From an uncultured Erysipelotrichales bacterium (GTDB lineage: Bacteria; Bacillota_I; Bacilli_A; Erysipelotrichales; Coprobacillaceae), in NCBI GenBank assembly GCA_910586805.1, contig CAJUJC010000076.1, positions 1-10,746 of the forward strand: a stretch of DNA of 10,746 nucleotides, written 5' to 3'. The position numbers and the translations under genes were made by a program. Shown piece after piece: positions 1-6,704 of this stretch (positions are counted from its first letter, which is position 1; every line of letters starts with the position of its first letter). Under the pieces are notes generated by a model that was not told the origin of the DNA, made no database searches, and worked only from the letters and a program-made list of their open reading frames with translations.

Positions 1-1174
1 GCGTAATAAACAAAGAATAGGGGATATTAATGCACGTATTGAAGATAATTTATCAGGAATAAGAGTTGTTAAAAGTTTTGCAAACGAAAATGAAGAAATG
101 GATAAATTTCAAGTTGAGAATAGAAGATTTGTAGATAGTAAACGTAATAGTTATTTATATATGGCAAAGTATCATTCAGGGTTAGGTATCCTTATAAGTA
201 CAATTACATTTGCAGTTATTTTCTTTGGAGCTTTGTTTATAAGTGAACAACGTATAAATACACCTGATTTAATTGCATTTATTTTGTATATAACAAACTT
301 AATTGATCCTGTAAAAAAATTAATCAACTTTACTGAACAATTCCAAGAAGGGGCAACAGGTTTTGAACGTTTTATGGAGATTTTAGAAGTTCAGCCTGAT
401 ATTCAGGATTGTGATCATGCTGTTGATTTAAAAGAGGTGAAAGGACATATTGTTTTTGAAAATGTTTCATTTAAATACGATGAGAAAAATGCATATGTTT
501 TTCAAAATATAGATTTAGATGTTCAACCTGGAGAATACATAGCTTTAGTAGGAAGTTCAGGTGTTGGAAAAACAACAATGTGTTCATTGTTGCCACGTTT
601 TTATGAAGTCAATGATGGAGCTGTTTATATAGATAATCAAAATATCAAAGATGTAAAACTAGCATCTTTAAGAAAAAATATTGGGATTGTTCAACAAGAT
701 GTTTATTTGTTTGCAGGTACAATTATGGATAATATTCGTTATGGAAATTTTCATGCGACTGATGAAGAAGTTATTGAAGCAGCTAAAAAAGCAAATGCTC
801 ATGATTTTATTATGGAATTACCTGATGGCTATGATACAGATTGTGGTCAAAGAGGTGTGAAACTATCTGGCGGGCAAAAACAACGTTTATCTATTGCAAG
901 AGTTTTTTTGAAAAATCCACCTATTTTAATTTTTGATGAAGCAACGAGTGCTTTAGATAATGAAAGTGAACATGTTGTTCAACAATCTTTAGAAAGTCTT
1001 GCTGAAAATAGAACAACTTTTGTAATAGCTCATCGTTTATCAACAATTAAAAATGCAAAACGTATTTGTGTATTAACAGAAAAAGGTATTGAAGAACAAG
1101 GAAATCATGAAGAATTATTGAAATTAAATGGAAAATATGCACATTTATATAAAATGCAATTTAAAAATCAATAA
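1..1174 (+). CDS. ABC exporter, fused membrane and ATPase domains (5' truncated)
   Basis: The reading frame is open from base 2, so the gene starts before the window and the ATG at 98 is internal. About 390 residues are visible; fused half-exporters are usually near 570-600, so roughly 180-200 N-terminal residues are missing. The visible part starts in the conserved cytoplasmic stretch of the membrane domain (INARIEDNLSGIRVVKSF) and continues through the last two membrane helices (about 175-320). The ATPase domain has all expected motifs: Walker A GSSGVGKTT near 551, Q-loop at about 692, signature LSGGQ near 863, Walker B ILIFDEA near 923 and the switch histidine AHRLST near 1031. These mark a type IV (Sav1866/MsbA-like) exporter that pumps lipids, drugs or peptides out of the cell as a dimer. 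The substrate cannot be read from the sequence. Exporters of this type are often encoded as heterodimer pairs, so a partner may lie upstream. Confidence 0.93.
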   Translation, partial: RNKQRIGDINARIEDNLSGIRVVKSFANENEEMDKFQVENRRFVDSKRNSYLYMAKYHSGLGILISTITFAVIFFGALFISEQRINTPDLIAFILYITNLIDPVKKLINFTEQFQEGATGFERFMEILEVQPDIQDCDHAVDLKEVKGHIVFENVSFKYDEKNAYVFQNIDLDVQPGEYIALVGSSGVGKTTMCSLLPRFYEVNDGAVYIDNQNIKDVKLASLRKNIGIVQQDVYLFAGTIMDNIRYGNFHATDEEVIEAAKKANAHDFIMELPDGYDTDCGQRGVKLSGGQKQRLSIARVFLKNPPILIFDEATSALDNESEHVVQQSLESLAENRTTFVIAHRLSTIKNAKRICVLTEKGIEEQGNHEELLKLNGKYAHLYKMQFKNQ

Positions 1175-1178
1175 ACGA

Positions 1179-1209
1179 AAAAGGATGCTAATCATGCATC
1201 CTTTTGTTG
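1179..1209. terminator. Bidirectional intrinsic terminator between exporter and enolase
   Basis: AAAAGGATGC (1179-1188) and GCATCCTTTT (1196-1205) form a perfect 10-bp stem with a 7-base loop. Read on the plus strand, the T-rich run ends the exporter transcript. Read on the minus strand, the complementary A-run becomes a T-run and ends enolase. The stem overlaps the enolase stop codon (TAG, complement of 1188-1190), so the two convergent genes share one very compact terminator. Confidence 0.85.
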
Positions 1210-2456
1210 TAACCATAACATTGGTTAGGGATAAGTTCTTCTTCAATTCTTAATAATTGATTGTATTTAGCAATACGTTCACTTCTTGACATAGAGCCAG
1301 TTTTGATATAGCCAGCATTTGTACCAACTGCTAAATCTGCTATAAATGTGTCTTCTGTTTCTCCTGAACGATGAGAAACAATAATCTTATACTGATGTCT
1401 TTTTGCTAATTCAATAGTGTCTAATGTTTCAGTTAATGTACCAATTTGGTTTAATTTGATTAAAATAGCATTTCCGATGTTTTCATTGATTCCCATTTGT
1501 AATCTTTCTTTATTCGTTACAAATAAATCATCACCTACAAGCATGATAGAAGATAAACGTTCAGTCAAATGTTTCCATCCACCAATATCATCTTGATCCA
1601 ATCCATCTTCAATAGAAATAATAGGATATTTTTGACACAATTCATCATAATAAGCAATTAATTCTTTTGAAGTGTAACACTTATCACCCATACAATAATG
1701 TGCATCTTTATAAAATTCACTTGCTGCGACATCTAAAGCAATAGAAATATCTTTACCTGGTTCATAACCTGCATTTTTAATAGATTCAATAATAGCAGTT
1801 AAAGCAATATCGTTGCTATCTAGTGTTGGAGCAAATCCACCCTCATCACCAACAGAAGTGTTATATCCTTTCTTTTTAAGAATATTTTTTAAATGATGAA
1901 AGACTGATGAGCCCATTTCAATTGCTTGTTTCATACTTCTTGCACCAATGGGAACAATCATAAATTCTTGGAAGTCAAGATTGTTATCAGCATGAGCTCC
2001 ACCATTAATAATGTTCATCATGGGAATAGGAAGGACGTGTGCATTACATCCACCAATATATTGATATAAAGGTATATCATAATAATCAGCAGCACAAGAT
2101 GCACATGCAAGAGAAACAGCAAGTAATGCATTTGCTCCTAAATTCGATTTGTTTTTTGTACCATCTAATTGAATAAGTTCTTCATCAATTAATCTTTGAC
2201 TTGTTACATCATAACCTAATAAATGTTCTTGAATGACATCATTGACATTTGATACTGCTTTAAAAACACTTTTTCCTAAAAAACAATTTTGATTTCCATC
2301 ACGAAGTTCATGAGCTTCATAAATACCAGTTGATGCACCAGAAGGCACGATGGCTGATCCTTTGGCACCACTTTCACTATGAACTTCAACTTCGATTGTA
2401 GGGAAACCTCTTGAATCTAAAACTTGTCTAGCAAAAATATTTGTAATATATGGCAT
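1188..2456 (-). CDS. eno: Enolase (phosphopyruvate hydratase)
   Basis: Enolase converts 2-phosphoglycerate to phosphoenolpyruvate in glycolysis; it is a cytoplasmic Mg2+ enzyme. The 422-residue product is close to the usual 420-435. Recognisable sites are the mobile loop SGAST (39-43), His155 (GGAHADNN), Glu164, Glu205 (GDEGGFAP), metal ligands Asp242, Glu283 and Asp310, catalytic Lys334 (LIKLNQIGT), His362 (SHRSGETED) and Lys385. The frame stays open for 33 more codons upstream, but the start at 2456 is chosen because the protein then begins [17 protein letters not shown] like known enolases and AAGGAGGAAT sits just ahead of it. Two things are odd. The normally invariant DSRGNPT reads DSRGFPT, and the gene stands alone rather than with gap, pgk, tpi or pgm. 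All catalytic residues are kept, so I expect it to be active. It could be a second enolase copy, which the window cannot settle. Confidence 0.96.
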   Translation of the reverse strand: MPYITNIFARQVLDSRGFPTIEVEVHSESGAKGSAIVPSGASTGIYEAHELRDGNQNCFLGKSVFKAVSNVNDVIQEHLLGYDVTSQRLIDEELIQLDGTKNKSNLGANALLAVSLACASCAADYYDIPLYQYIGGCNAHVLPIPMMNIINGGAHADNNLDFQEFMIVPIGARSMKQAIEMGSSVFHHLKNILKKKGYNTSVGDEGGFAPTLDSNDIALTAIIESIKNAGYEPGKDISIALDVAASEFYKDAHYCMGDKCYTSKELIAYYDELCQKYPIISIEDGLDQDDIGGWKHLTERLSSIMLVGDDLFVTNKERLQMGINENIGNAILIKLNQIGTLTETLDTIELAKRHQYKIIVSHRSGETEDTFIADLAVGTNAGYIKTGSMSRSERIAKYNQLLRIEEELIPNQCYGYNKRMHD

Positions 2457-2589
2457 AATTATTCCTCCTTCATTTTTATAATTCACTAAAATAAGAAAAA
2501 TATACAAAAAAGAATATTCTTCACTTTTATCCATGAATTTATCTGATAAAAACAAAAGAGTAAAAAAATTATTATCTTTTTTGATTCTA

Positions 2590-2598
2590 TGGTATAAT
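2590..2598 (+). promoter_or_regulatory. Extended -10 promoter of the small membrane protein gene
   Basis: TGGTATAAT matches the extended -10 pattern TGnTATAAT exactly. No convincing -35 box lies 16-18 bases upstream (the stretch there is A/T-only), which fits an extended -10 promoter. The expected transcript start is near 2605, giving a short leader with the ribosome site GAGGGA before the ATG at 2622. Confidence 0.65.
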
Positions 2599-2621
2599 AA
2601 AAAAAGAAAAGAGGGATAGTT

Positions 2622-2861
2622 ATGAAAATATGTTTATATATAGGTTTAAGTTTAGTGTTTTTTCTCATAGCAGTTTATTTGTTATATAAAAGAGAAAGAA
2701 TGGCTCAAGAATTGGTAGCTAGAAAAGCAGAAAACGAATATAGAATACAAGAAATGAATGATCAACTTGATAAAATTCAAGAGCAATTAGATCAATCACA
2801 TAATACAATTTTGACTTTTCAAAAAATATCAGTTAAAATATTGGAATTTTTCAAAAAATAA
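2622..2861 (+). CDS. Small single-pass membrane protein with coiled-coil tail, unknown function
   Basis: The product has 79 residues. Residues 4-22 are a hydrophobic helix ([18 protein letters not shown]) followed by the basic KRER, so the tail is probably cytoplasmic. Residues about 30-65 are rich in Glu, Gln, Lys and Asp with regularly spaced Met, Leu and Ile ([17 protein letters not shown]), typical of a coiled coil. The gene has a good ribosome site (GAGGGA, about 8 bases before ATG) and its own extended -10 promoter, so it is likely real. It is divergent from enolase and only about 20 bases upstream of the promoter of the T-box operon, with no terminator seen between. I do not recognise a family. 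The shape (membrane anchor plus short coiled coil) resembles small cell-envelope or division proteins in general, but nothing in the sequence ties it to one of them. Confidence 0.75.
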   Translation: MKICLYIGLSLVFFLIAVYLLYKRERMAQELVARKAENEYRIQEMNDQLDKIQEQLDQSHNTILTFQKISVKILEFFKK

Positions 2862-2881
2862 TGAAATTATTTAAAAATATA

Positions 2882-2909
2882 TTGACAAAAATAGTCGTAT
2901 CATTATAAT
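2882..2909 (+). promoter_or_regulatory. Consensus sigma-A promoter of the T-box operon
   Basis: A perfect -35 TTGACA (2882-2887) and a perfect -10 TATAAT (2904-2909) are separated by 16 bases. Transcription should start near 2916. A promoter this strong suits a leader where control is exerted after initiation, by premature termination. Confidence 0.9.
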
Positions 2910-2915
2910 CTAAAG

Positions 2916-3157
2916 CAAGATATTTAAACTCAATGATAAAGAGAGTAATTTGAAGGCGTATAAAAGCGAGCTAACGTTGGTGGAAGGTTAGTATACAAAT
3001 TGAAATGAACCGCACTTTGGAGAGGAGTATCTGAAAAAAAGTAGGATGCTATGTGTGTCAGCATTAATGACAAGAGGTGGATATATGTATTCATATATCA
3101 ACAAGAGTGGTACCGCGGATGATTTCGTCTCTTAGTTATAACTAAGAGGCGTTTTTT
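2916..3157 (+). promoter_or_regulatory. T-box riboswitch leader (specifier probably CGC, arginine)
   Basis: The leader carries the hallmark T-box motif at 3104-3118 (AGAGTGGTACCGCGG), whose UGGU bulge pairs with the 3' end of uncharged tRNA. Stem I runs from about 2929 to 3024. It has a base pairing CTC/GAG, a K-turn (AATGA opposite GGA), the helix AAAG (2938-2941)/CTTT (3015-3018), a specifier loop with AGTA (2944-2947) opposite GAA (3007-3009), and an upper arm with GTATA/TATAC and CTAAC/GTTAG. A stem III candidate is GATATATG (3080-3087) with CATATATC (3092-3099). The antiterminator helix AAGAG (3103-3107) pairs with CTCTT (3129-3133), which is also the 5' side of the terminator, so the two folds exclude each other. 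With AGTA/GAA stacked under ATTT/AAAT, the specifier falls at CGC (3011-3013), followed by the usual A. The other registers, AUG (3005-3007, Met) and CCG (3010-3012, Pro), fit less well. The T-box class is certain; the amino acid is inferred. Confidence 0.93.
3126..3157 (+). terminator. T-box leader terminator
   Basis: A stem of about 11 bp forms between 3126-3136 and 3141-3151 (CG.CTCTTAGTT against AACTAAGAGGCG, with one G-T pair) around a TATA loop. It is followed by six T residues at 3152-3157. This is the off-state hairpin of the T-box switch; its 5' arm is taken up by the antiterminator when uncharged tRNA is bound. Confidence 0.9.
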
Positions 3158-3172
3158 GTTAGGAGGAATTCA

Positions 3173-3193
3173 ATGAGGGTGTTATTACGGTAA
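3173..3193 (+). CDS. Possible six-codon leader peptide MRVLLR
   Basis: Just after the T-box terminator, a perfect AGGAGG (3161-3166) sits 6 bases before ATG AGG GTG TTA TTA CGG TAA. The spacing is that of a real start, and the ribosome site is stronger than that of the next gene. Two of the six codons are arginine (AGG, CGG), and I noticed no other in-frame CGG in the genes of this window by eye. I see no second terminator or RNA switch between 3193 and the lipoprotein start at 3264, so a classical attenuator is not supported. It could be a translated leader affecting the operon, a remnant of an earlier gene start, or chance. Translation is inferred only from the ribosome site. Confidence 0.4.
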   Translation: MRVLLR

Positions 3194-3263
3194 AGATTAT
3201 CTATAATTGATTAAATTTATTAAATGAAAATTGAATAAAAATATGAAAGAAGAGGGAAAGAAA

Positions 3264-4046
3264 ATGAATAAATTAGGAAAATTATTATTAGTAGGAACTA
3301 TGGCATTAGGATTAGCAGGGTGTGGAGGAAATGATAAACCAACTGCTGATAATGGAGATAAAAAAGAACCTGTAACAATTACAATTGGAATTTCACCTGA
3401 TTATGCTCCATATGAATCAAAAACAAAAGAAGGAAAAATTGTTGGTTTTGATGTTGATATGGTTGATTTGTTTGAAAAATATTTAACTGAAGAAGAAGGC
3501 GTTGAATACAACTTAGAATTTAAAGAAATGGATTTTGATAACATTGTTGTACAAATTCAAGGAAGTCAAGTTGACTTAGGGGTATCAGGGTTTACTTATG
3601 ATGAAAAAAGAAAAGTTGAATGGTCTGAACCATATTTGGGTTCTTCTCAAGTCGCTGTGGTTAATAAAAATAGTGATATAAAAACAAAAGATGATTTAAA
3701 AGATAAGAAAATCGCTGCACAAACTGGAGCAACTGGAGAAAAAGTTGCTAAAGATTTGACTAAAGATTATGTTGGTATGAAAAGTGTTCAAGATATTTTT
3801 ACAGGTTTATCTTCAAATCAATATGATGCAGTTATTGTAGATAGTGGAGTTGCTAAAAATTATGTCAATAATGGTGAATTTACACTGATTGATGAAGTTT
3901 TATTAGATGAAAAGAACTATATTATTGCTAAAGAAGGTAATAAAGAAATGATTGAAAAAATCAATAAATGTATTCAAAAATTCATTGCGTCTGAAGATTA
4001 TACAAAATTATGTAATGAATATGGATTAACTCCATTAGAAAAATAA
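3264..4046 (+). CDS. Amino acid ABC transporter substrate-binding lipoprotein
   Basis: The product is a 260-residue family 3 (polar amino acid) solute-binding protein. It should be anchored outside the membrane and deliver its ligand to the permease encoded next. It has a lysine-containing n-region, a hydrophobic core and the lipobox LAGC ending at Cys20, followed by a short Asp/Lys-rich linker. Typical motifs follow: DYAPYE (46-51), GFDVDMVDLF (61-70), DLGVSGFT (104-111) with Arg116, placed like the arginine that holds the ligand carboxylate, the lobe-two segment AAQTGATGE (151-159) and DAVIVDSGVA (188-197). The frame is open upstream to TTG 3231 and ATG 3243, but only ATG 3264 has a ribosome site (AGAGGGA, 7 bases before) and gives a normal signal peptide. 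The ligand cannot be read from the protein itself; the T-box leader suggests arginine or a related amino acid. Confidence 0.92.
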   Translation: MNKLGKLLLVGTMALGLAGCGGNDKPTADNGDKKEPVTITIGISPDYAPYESKTKEGKIVGFDVDMVDLFEKYLTEEEGVEYNLEFKEMDFDNIVVQIQGSQVDLGVSGFTYDEKRKVEWSEPYLGSSQVAVVNKNSDIKTKDDLKDKKIAAQTGATGEKVAKDLTKDYVGMKSVQDIFTGLSSNQYDAVIVDSGVAKNYVNNGEFTLIDEVLLDEKNYIIAKEGNKEMIEKINKCIQKFIASEDYTKLCNEYGLTPLEK

Positions 4047-4064
4047 TGAGAAAGAGGGGATAAT

Positions 4065-4748
4065 ATGTTCGCTGCATTTGATCAAGTCTTTACACAAGAA
4101 AACTTATTATACTTAGGAGAAGGGGCTTTGGTATCACTTGGATTAGCAACATTATCCCTTTTCTTTGGTTTGATTTTAGGGGTTATTGGAGCTTCAGCGA
4201 AACGCTCTAGATTCTTTTTACTAAGGATGTTAGGGAATGTTTATGTAGAGGTTATTCGTGGAACACCAATGTTACTTCAAATATTAATGTTATTCTCAGT
4301 TATTCCATCTATTTATACAGCGATTACTGGTGAAGTATTACGTATAAATCTATTTTTGATTGGTGTTATTGCATTAAGTATTAATAGTGGTGCATATAGT
4401 ACTGAGTTGATTAGAAGTGGTATTAATGGGGTGGATAAAGGACAATGGGAAGCATGTGATACTTTGGGATTAAGTTCTTTCCAAACGATGAAACTTGTTG
4501 TTTTACCACAAGCATTTAAGATTATTATTCCACCAGTTATTAGTGAGTTTATTACGTTGATTAAAGATTCATCATTAATTAGTACAATTGGGGCAGTTGA
4601 GTTATTAAAGAGTGCTCAAGTGATTGGTGCAGAATACTATGAAGTGATGTCTCCATATTGCTTAGCAGCAGTCTTTTATTTGGTGATGACAATTAGTATT
4701 TCTTATTTAGGAAAATATGTAGAAAGGAAGTTGGCTGAAAGTGATTAA
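4065..4748 (+). CDS. Amino acid ABC transporter permease (HisM/ArtM type)
   Basis: The product is a 227-residue inner-membrane subunit that forms the transport channel, probably as a homodimer because only one permease gene is present. It starts 18 bases after the binding protein with the ribosome site GAGGGGA. Residues 20-43 form the first membrane helix of the family domain. RGTPML (65-70) is the conserved family signature. The EAA loop [22 protein letters not shown] (129-150) is the cytoplasmic contact with the ATPase. [11 protein letters not shown] (166-176) is another hallmark of the polar amino acid permeases. The C-terminal helix is about 197-216 and the end is charged. The 3' end overlaps the ATPase gene by 8 bases, implying translational coupling. 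Confidence 0.94.
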   Translation: MFAAFDQVFTQENLLYLGEGALVSLGLATLSLFFGLILGVIGASAKRSRFFLLRMLGNVYVEVIRGTPMLLQILMLFSVIPSIYTAITGEVLRINLFLIGVIALSINSGAYSTELIRSGINGVDKGQWEACDTLGLSSFQTMKLVVLPQAFKIIIPPVISEFITLIKDSSLISTIGAVELLKSAQVIGAEYYEVMSPYCLAAVFYLVMTISISYLGKYVERKLAESD

Positions 4749-5469
4749 AGTAGAAAATATTACGAAACAATTTAATAAATTAAAGGCAGTCAATGATGTT
4801 TCTTTAGAAATACAAAAAGGTGAAATTGTTTGTTTGATTGGTCCTTCAGGTTCGGGAAAAAGTACAGTTTTAAGATGTATCAATGGACTTGAAAAACCTG
4901 AGAATGGAAAAATTTATATTGAAGGTCAATTATATGATGTAAGTGACAAAGAAAACTATGCGATTTTAAAAAGAAAAATGGGCTTTGTGTTTCAACATTT
5001 TAACTTATTTCCTAATATGACTGTATTAGATAATTTAACATTAGCACCTATTCAAGTCATGAAAATGAATAAAGATGAAGCTGAAAAAGTTGCTTGTCAA
5101 TATTTAGATAGAGTTGGATTATTGGATAAAAAAGATGAATATCCAAATAAATTATCAGGAGGTCAAAAGCAACGTGTTGCGATTGCAAGAAGTTTGTGTA
5201 TGAATCCTGAAATTATGTTGTTTGATGAACCAACAAGTGCATTAGATCCAGAGATGGTTATTGAAGTTTTAGAAGTTATGAAAGAACTTGCAAATGAAGG
5301 AATGACAATGGTTGTTGTAACTCATGAAATGGGATTTGCAAAAACAGTTGCCAATAGAGTTATATTTTTAGAAAATGGTCAAATTGTTGAGGAAAATAAT
5401 TCTAAAGATTTCTTTACTCAACCTAAAACAAAAAGAGCTCAAATTTTCTTAAAGAAGGTTATGTATTAA
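4741..5469 (+). CDS. Amino acid ABC transporter ATPase (GlnQ/ArtP type)
   Basis: The product is a 242-residue cytoplasmic ATPase that powers import through the preceding permease. Motifs are Walker [10 protein letters not shown] (34-42), Q-loop Gln85 ([10 protein letters not shown]), signature LSGGQKQR (138-145), Walker [13 protein letters not shown] (158-169) and the switch histidine His195 (VTHEMGFA). The wording [13 protein letters not shown] is typical of the polar amino acid uptake subfamily. The start is GTG at 4741, inside the permease gene, with AAAGGAAG 10 bases upstream; this gives a normal N-terminus ([10 protein letters not shown]). The gene ends in TAATG, where the stop overlaps the aminotransferase start by one base, so all three downstream genes look translationally coupled. 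Confidence 0.95.
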   Translation: MIKVENITKQFNKLKAVNDVSLEIQKGEIVCLIGPSGSGKSTVLRCINGLEKPENGKIYIEGQLYDVSDKENYAILKRKMGFVFQHFNLFPNMTVLDNLTLAPIQVMKMNKDEAEKVACQYLDRVGLLDKKDEYPNKLSGGQKQRVAIARSLCMNPEIMLFDEPTSALDPEMVIEVLEVMKELANEGMTMVVVTHEMGFAKTVANRVIFLENGQIVEENNSKDFFTQPKTKRAQIFLKKVMY

Positions 5470-6584
5470 TGAAAATCAATGAATTTAAAGTAGAAACATG
5501 GATGACTGATCATGAAAATGATTGTAAGTATAATCTTACAGAAACATGTGTATCATCTATGTCATTGAATGAATTACAAGAATATGTGGATGAAGATATT
5601 TCATCAACAATGATGAATATGGTTTTAGATTATGGACCTATTATTGGTTCATCTCGTTTAAAGCAAGCAATATTGTCTTTGTATGAAAGTGGTACTGAAG
5701 AAAATATTGCTATTGCTCACGGAGCTATTAATGCGAATGAATTGGTTATGATGTCTTTATTGAATGAAGGAGACCATGTCATAAGCTTATTTCCATCCTA
5801 TCAACAAATGTATGATTTTCCAAAATCGTTAGGTTGTGAAGTCAGTTTCATTGATTTGGATGAAAATAAAAATTGGATACCTACACTTGAGGATTTTAAA
5901 CAAGCAATGAAGAAAAATACAAAAATGATTTGTTTGAATTTACCAAATAATCCAACAGGAACAATTCTTCCATTACATTTCATGAAAGAAATTATAAACT
6001 TAGCTAAAGAATATGAGTGTTATATATTGTGTGATGAAATTTATCGTGGTGTCAATACAAAGACAGGAAAATTATCGCCATCATGGAGTGATTATTATGA
6101 AAAGGCCATTGTTACACAAAGTTTATCAAAGGTGTTTTCATTTGCTGGACTTCGTTTGGGTTGGATCAAAGGTCCTAAAAATGTGATTGAAGATATTAAT
6201 TATCGTAGAGATTATCATATTATTAGTAGTGGTCCTTTGAATGATTGTTTAGGAGCTTTGGTTTTAGAAAATAAAGATGCACTTTTAAAAAGAAGTTTAG
6301 ATATATGTCAAAAAAATAAAGAGTTATTAAGCCAATGGTTAGAAAAAGAACCGCTTGTATCGTGTGTTATTCCTGAAGAGGGAACAGTTTGTTTTCTCAA
6401 ATATGAAGTTGATATGCCTTCTCATGAGTTTTGTGAAAAATTACAAAAAGAAACAGGAATTTTCTTTGTTCCAGGAAGTGCATTTGGAATAGAATATCAT
6501 TTACGTTTTGGATTTACACATGAATATGAATATGTAAAACAAGGATTAGAATTATTTTCTAAGTGGCTTGATCAATTTAGGTAG
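5469..6584 (+). CDS. PLP-dependent aminotransferase class I/II, T-box operon member
   Basis: The product is a 371-residue fold-type I PLP enzyme. Visible sites are the NNPTG motif with Asn161, Asp189 and Tyr192 in CDEIYRG for cofactor binding, the Schiff-base lysine Lys221 in SLSKVFSFAGLRLGW, and Arg346 (LRFGF), placed like the arginine that holds the substrate carboxylate. It starts in a TAATG overlap with the ATPase gene (GAAGG 10 bases upstream), so it is co-expressed with the importer and probably acts on the imported amino acid or its product. The N-terminus (FKVETWMTDHEN, then NLTETCVSS) resembles, from memory, a Firmicute subgroup often labelled capreomycidine-synthase-like, a group related to arginine-derived chemistry. 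That would fit an arginine T-box but is a weak inference. A lyase acting on sulfur amino acids is a less likely alternative. Confidence 0.88.
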   Translation: MKINEFKVETWMTDHENDCKYNLTETCVSSMSLNELQEYVDEDISSTMMNMVLDYGPIIGSSRLKQAILSLYESGTEENIAIAHGAINANELVMMSLLNEGDHVISLFPSYQQMYDFPKSLGCEVSFIDLDENKNWIPTLEDFKQAMKKNTKMICLNLPNNPTGTILPLHFMKEIINLAKEYECYILCDEIYRGVNTKTGKLSPSWSDYYEKAIVTQSLSKVFSFAGLRLGWIKGPKNVIEDINYRRDYHIISSGPLNDCLGALVLENKDALLKRSLDICQKNKELLSQWLEKEPLVSCVIPEEGTVCFLKYEVDMPSHEFCEKLQKETGIFFVPGSAFGIEYHLRFGFTHEYEYVKQGLELFSKWLDQFR

Positions 6585-6604
6585 CATGACTACCTTTTTT
6601 ATTT
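6579..6604 (+). terminator. Terminator of the T-box operon
   Basis: AGGTAG (6579-6584) pairs with CTACCT (6590-6595) around a 5-base loop and runs into six T residues at 6595-6600, then more A/T. The stem includes the aminotransferase stop codon TAG (6582-6584). Confidence 0.8.
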
Positions 6605-6655
6605 TCTTTATTAATAAATCTTTGATATATGTTGTTATATAGAATTATGTATGCA

Positions 6656-6678
6656 GACTTCAATAAAACATTGAAGTC
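6656..6678. repeat. Perfect 9-bp inverted repeat in the convergent gap
   Basis: GACTTCAAT (6656-6664) and ATTGAAGTC (6670-6678) are perfect inverted copies around AAAAC. The repeat lies between the operon terminator and the 3' end of the flippase gene, which reads toward it. Neither strand has a T-run directly after the stem, so it is not a standard terminator. It may stabilise or help end the flippase mRNA. Confidence 0.7.
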
Positions 6679-6704
6679 CATTATAAAAAACGAGAAGAAT
6701 CATG

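Noticed and set aside
2457..2555. A 33-codon upstream extension of the enolase frame
   Set aside because: It has no ribosome site, is AT-rich and unlike any enolase N-terminus, while the start at 2456 has AAGGAGG and the expected [10 protein letters not shown] beginning.
2457..2600. Promoter for enolase on the minus strand
   Set aside because: Several weak pairs can be drawn in this A/T-only stretch (for example TTTACT and TAAATT with 17-base spacing), but none stands out enough to call.
2486..2668. Minus-strand open frame of 60 codons
   Set aside because: It overlaps the enolase leader and the start of the small plus-strand gene, and its Phe/Ile/Lys-rich product reflects AT-rich DNA; no ribosome site.
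3231..3263. Longer start (TTG 3231 or ATG 3243) for the binding protein
   Set aside because: No ribosome site precedes either, and the extra residues would put charged sequence ahead of a normal lipoprotein signal that begins at 3264.
5801..5983. Minus-strand open frame inside the aminotransferase gene
   Set aside because: It lies opposite the NNPTG region of a well-supported enzyme and lacks a ribosome site.
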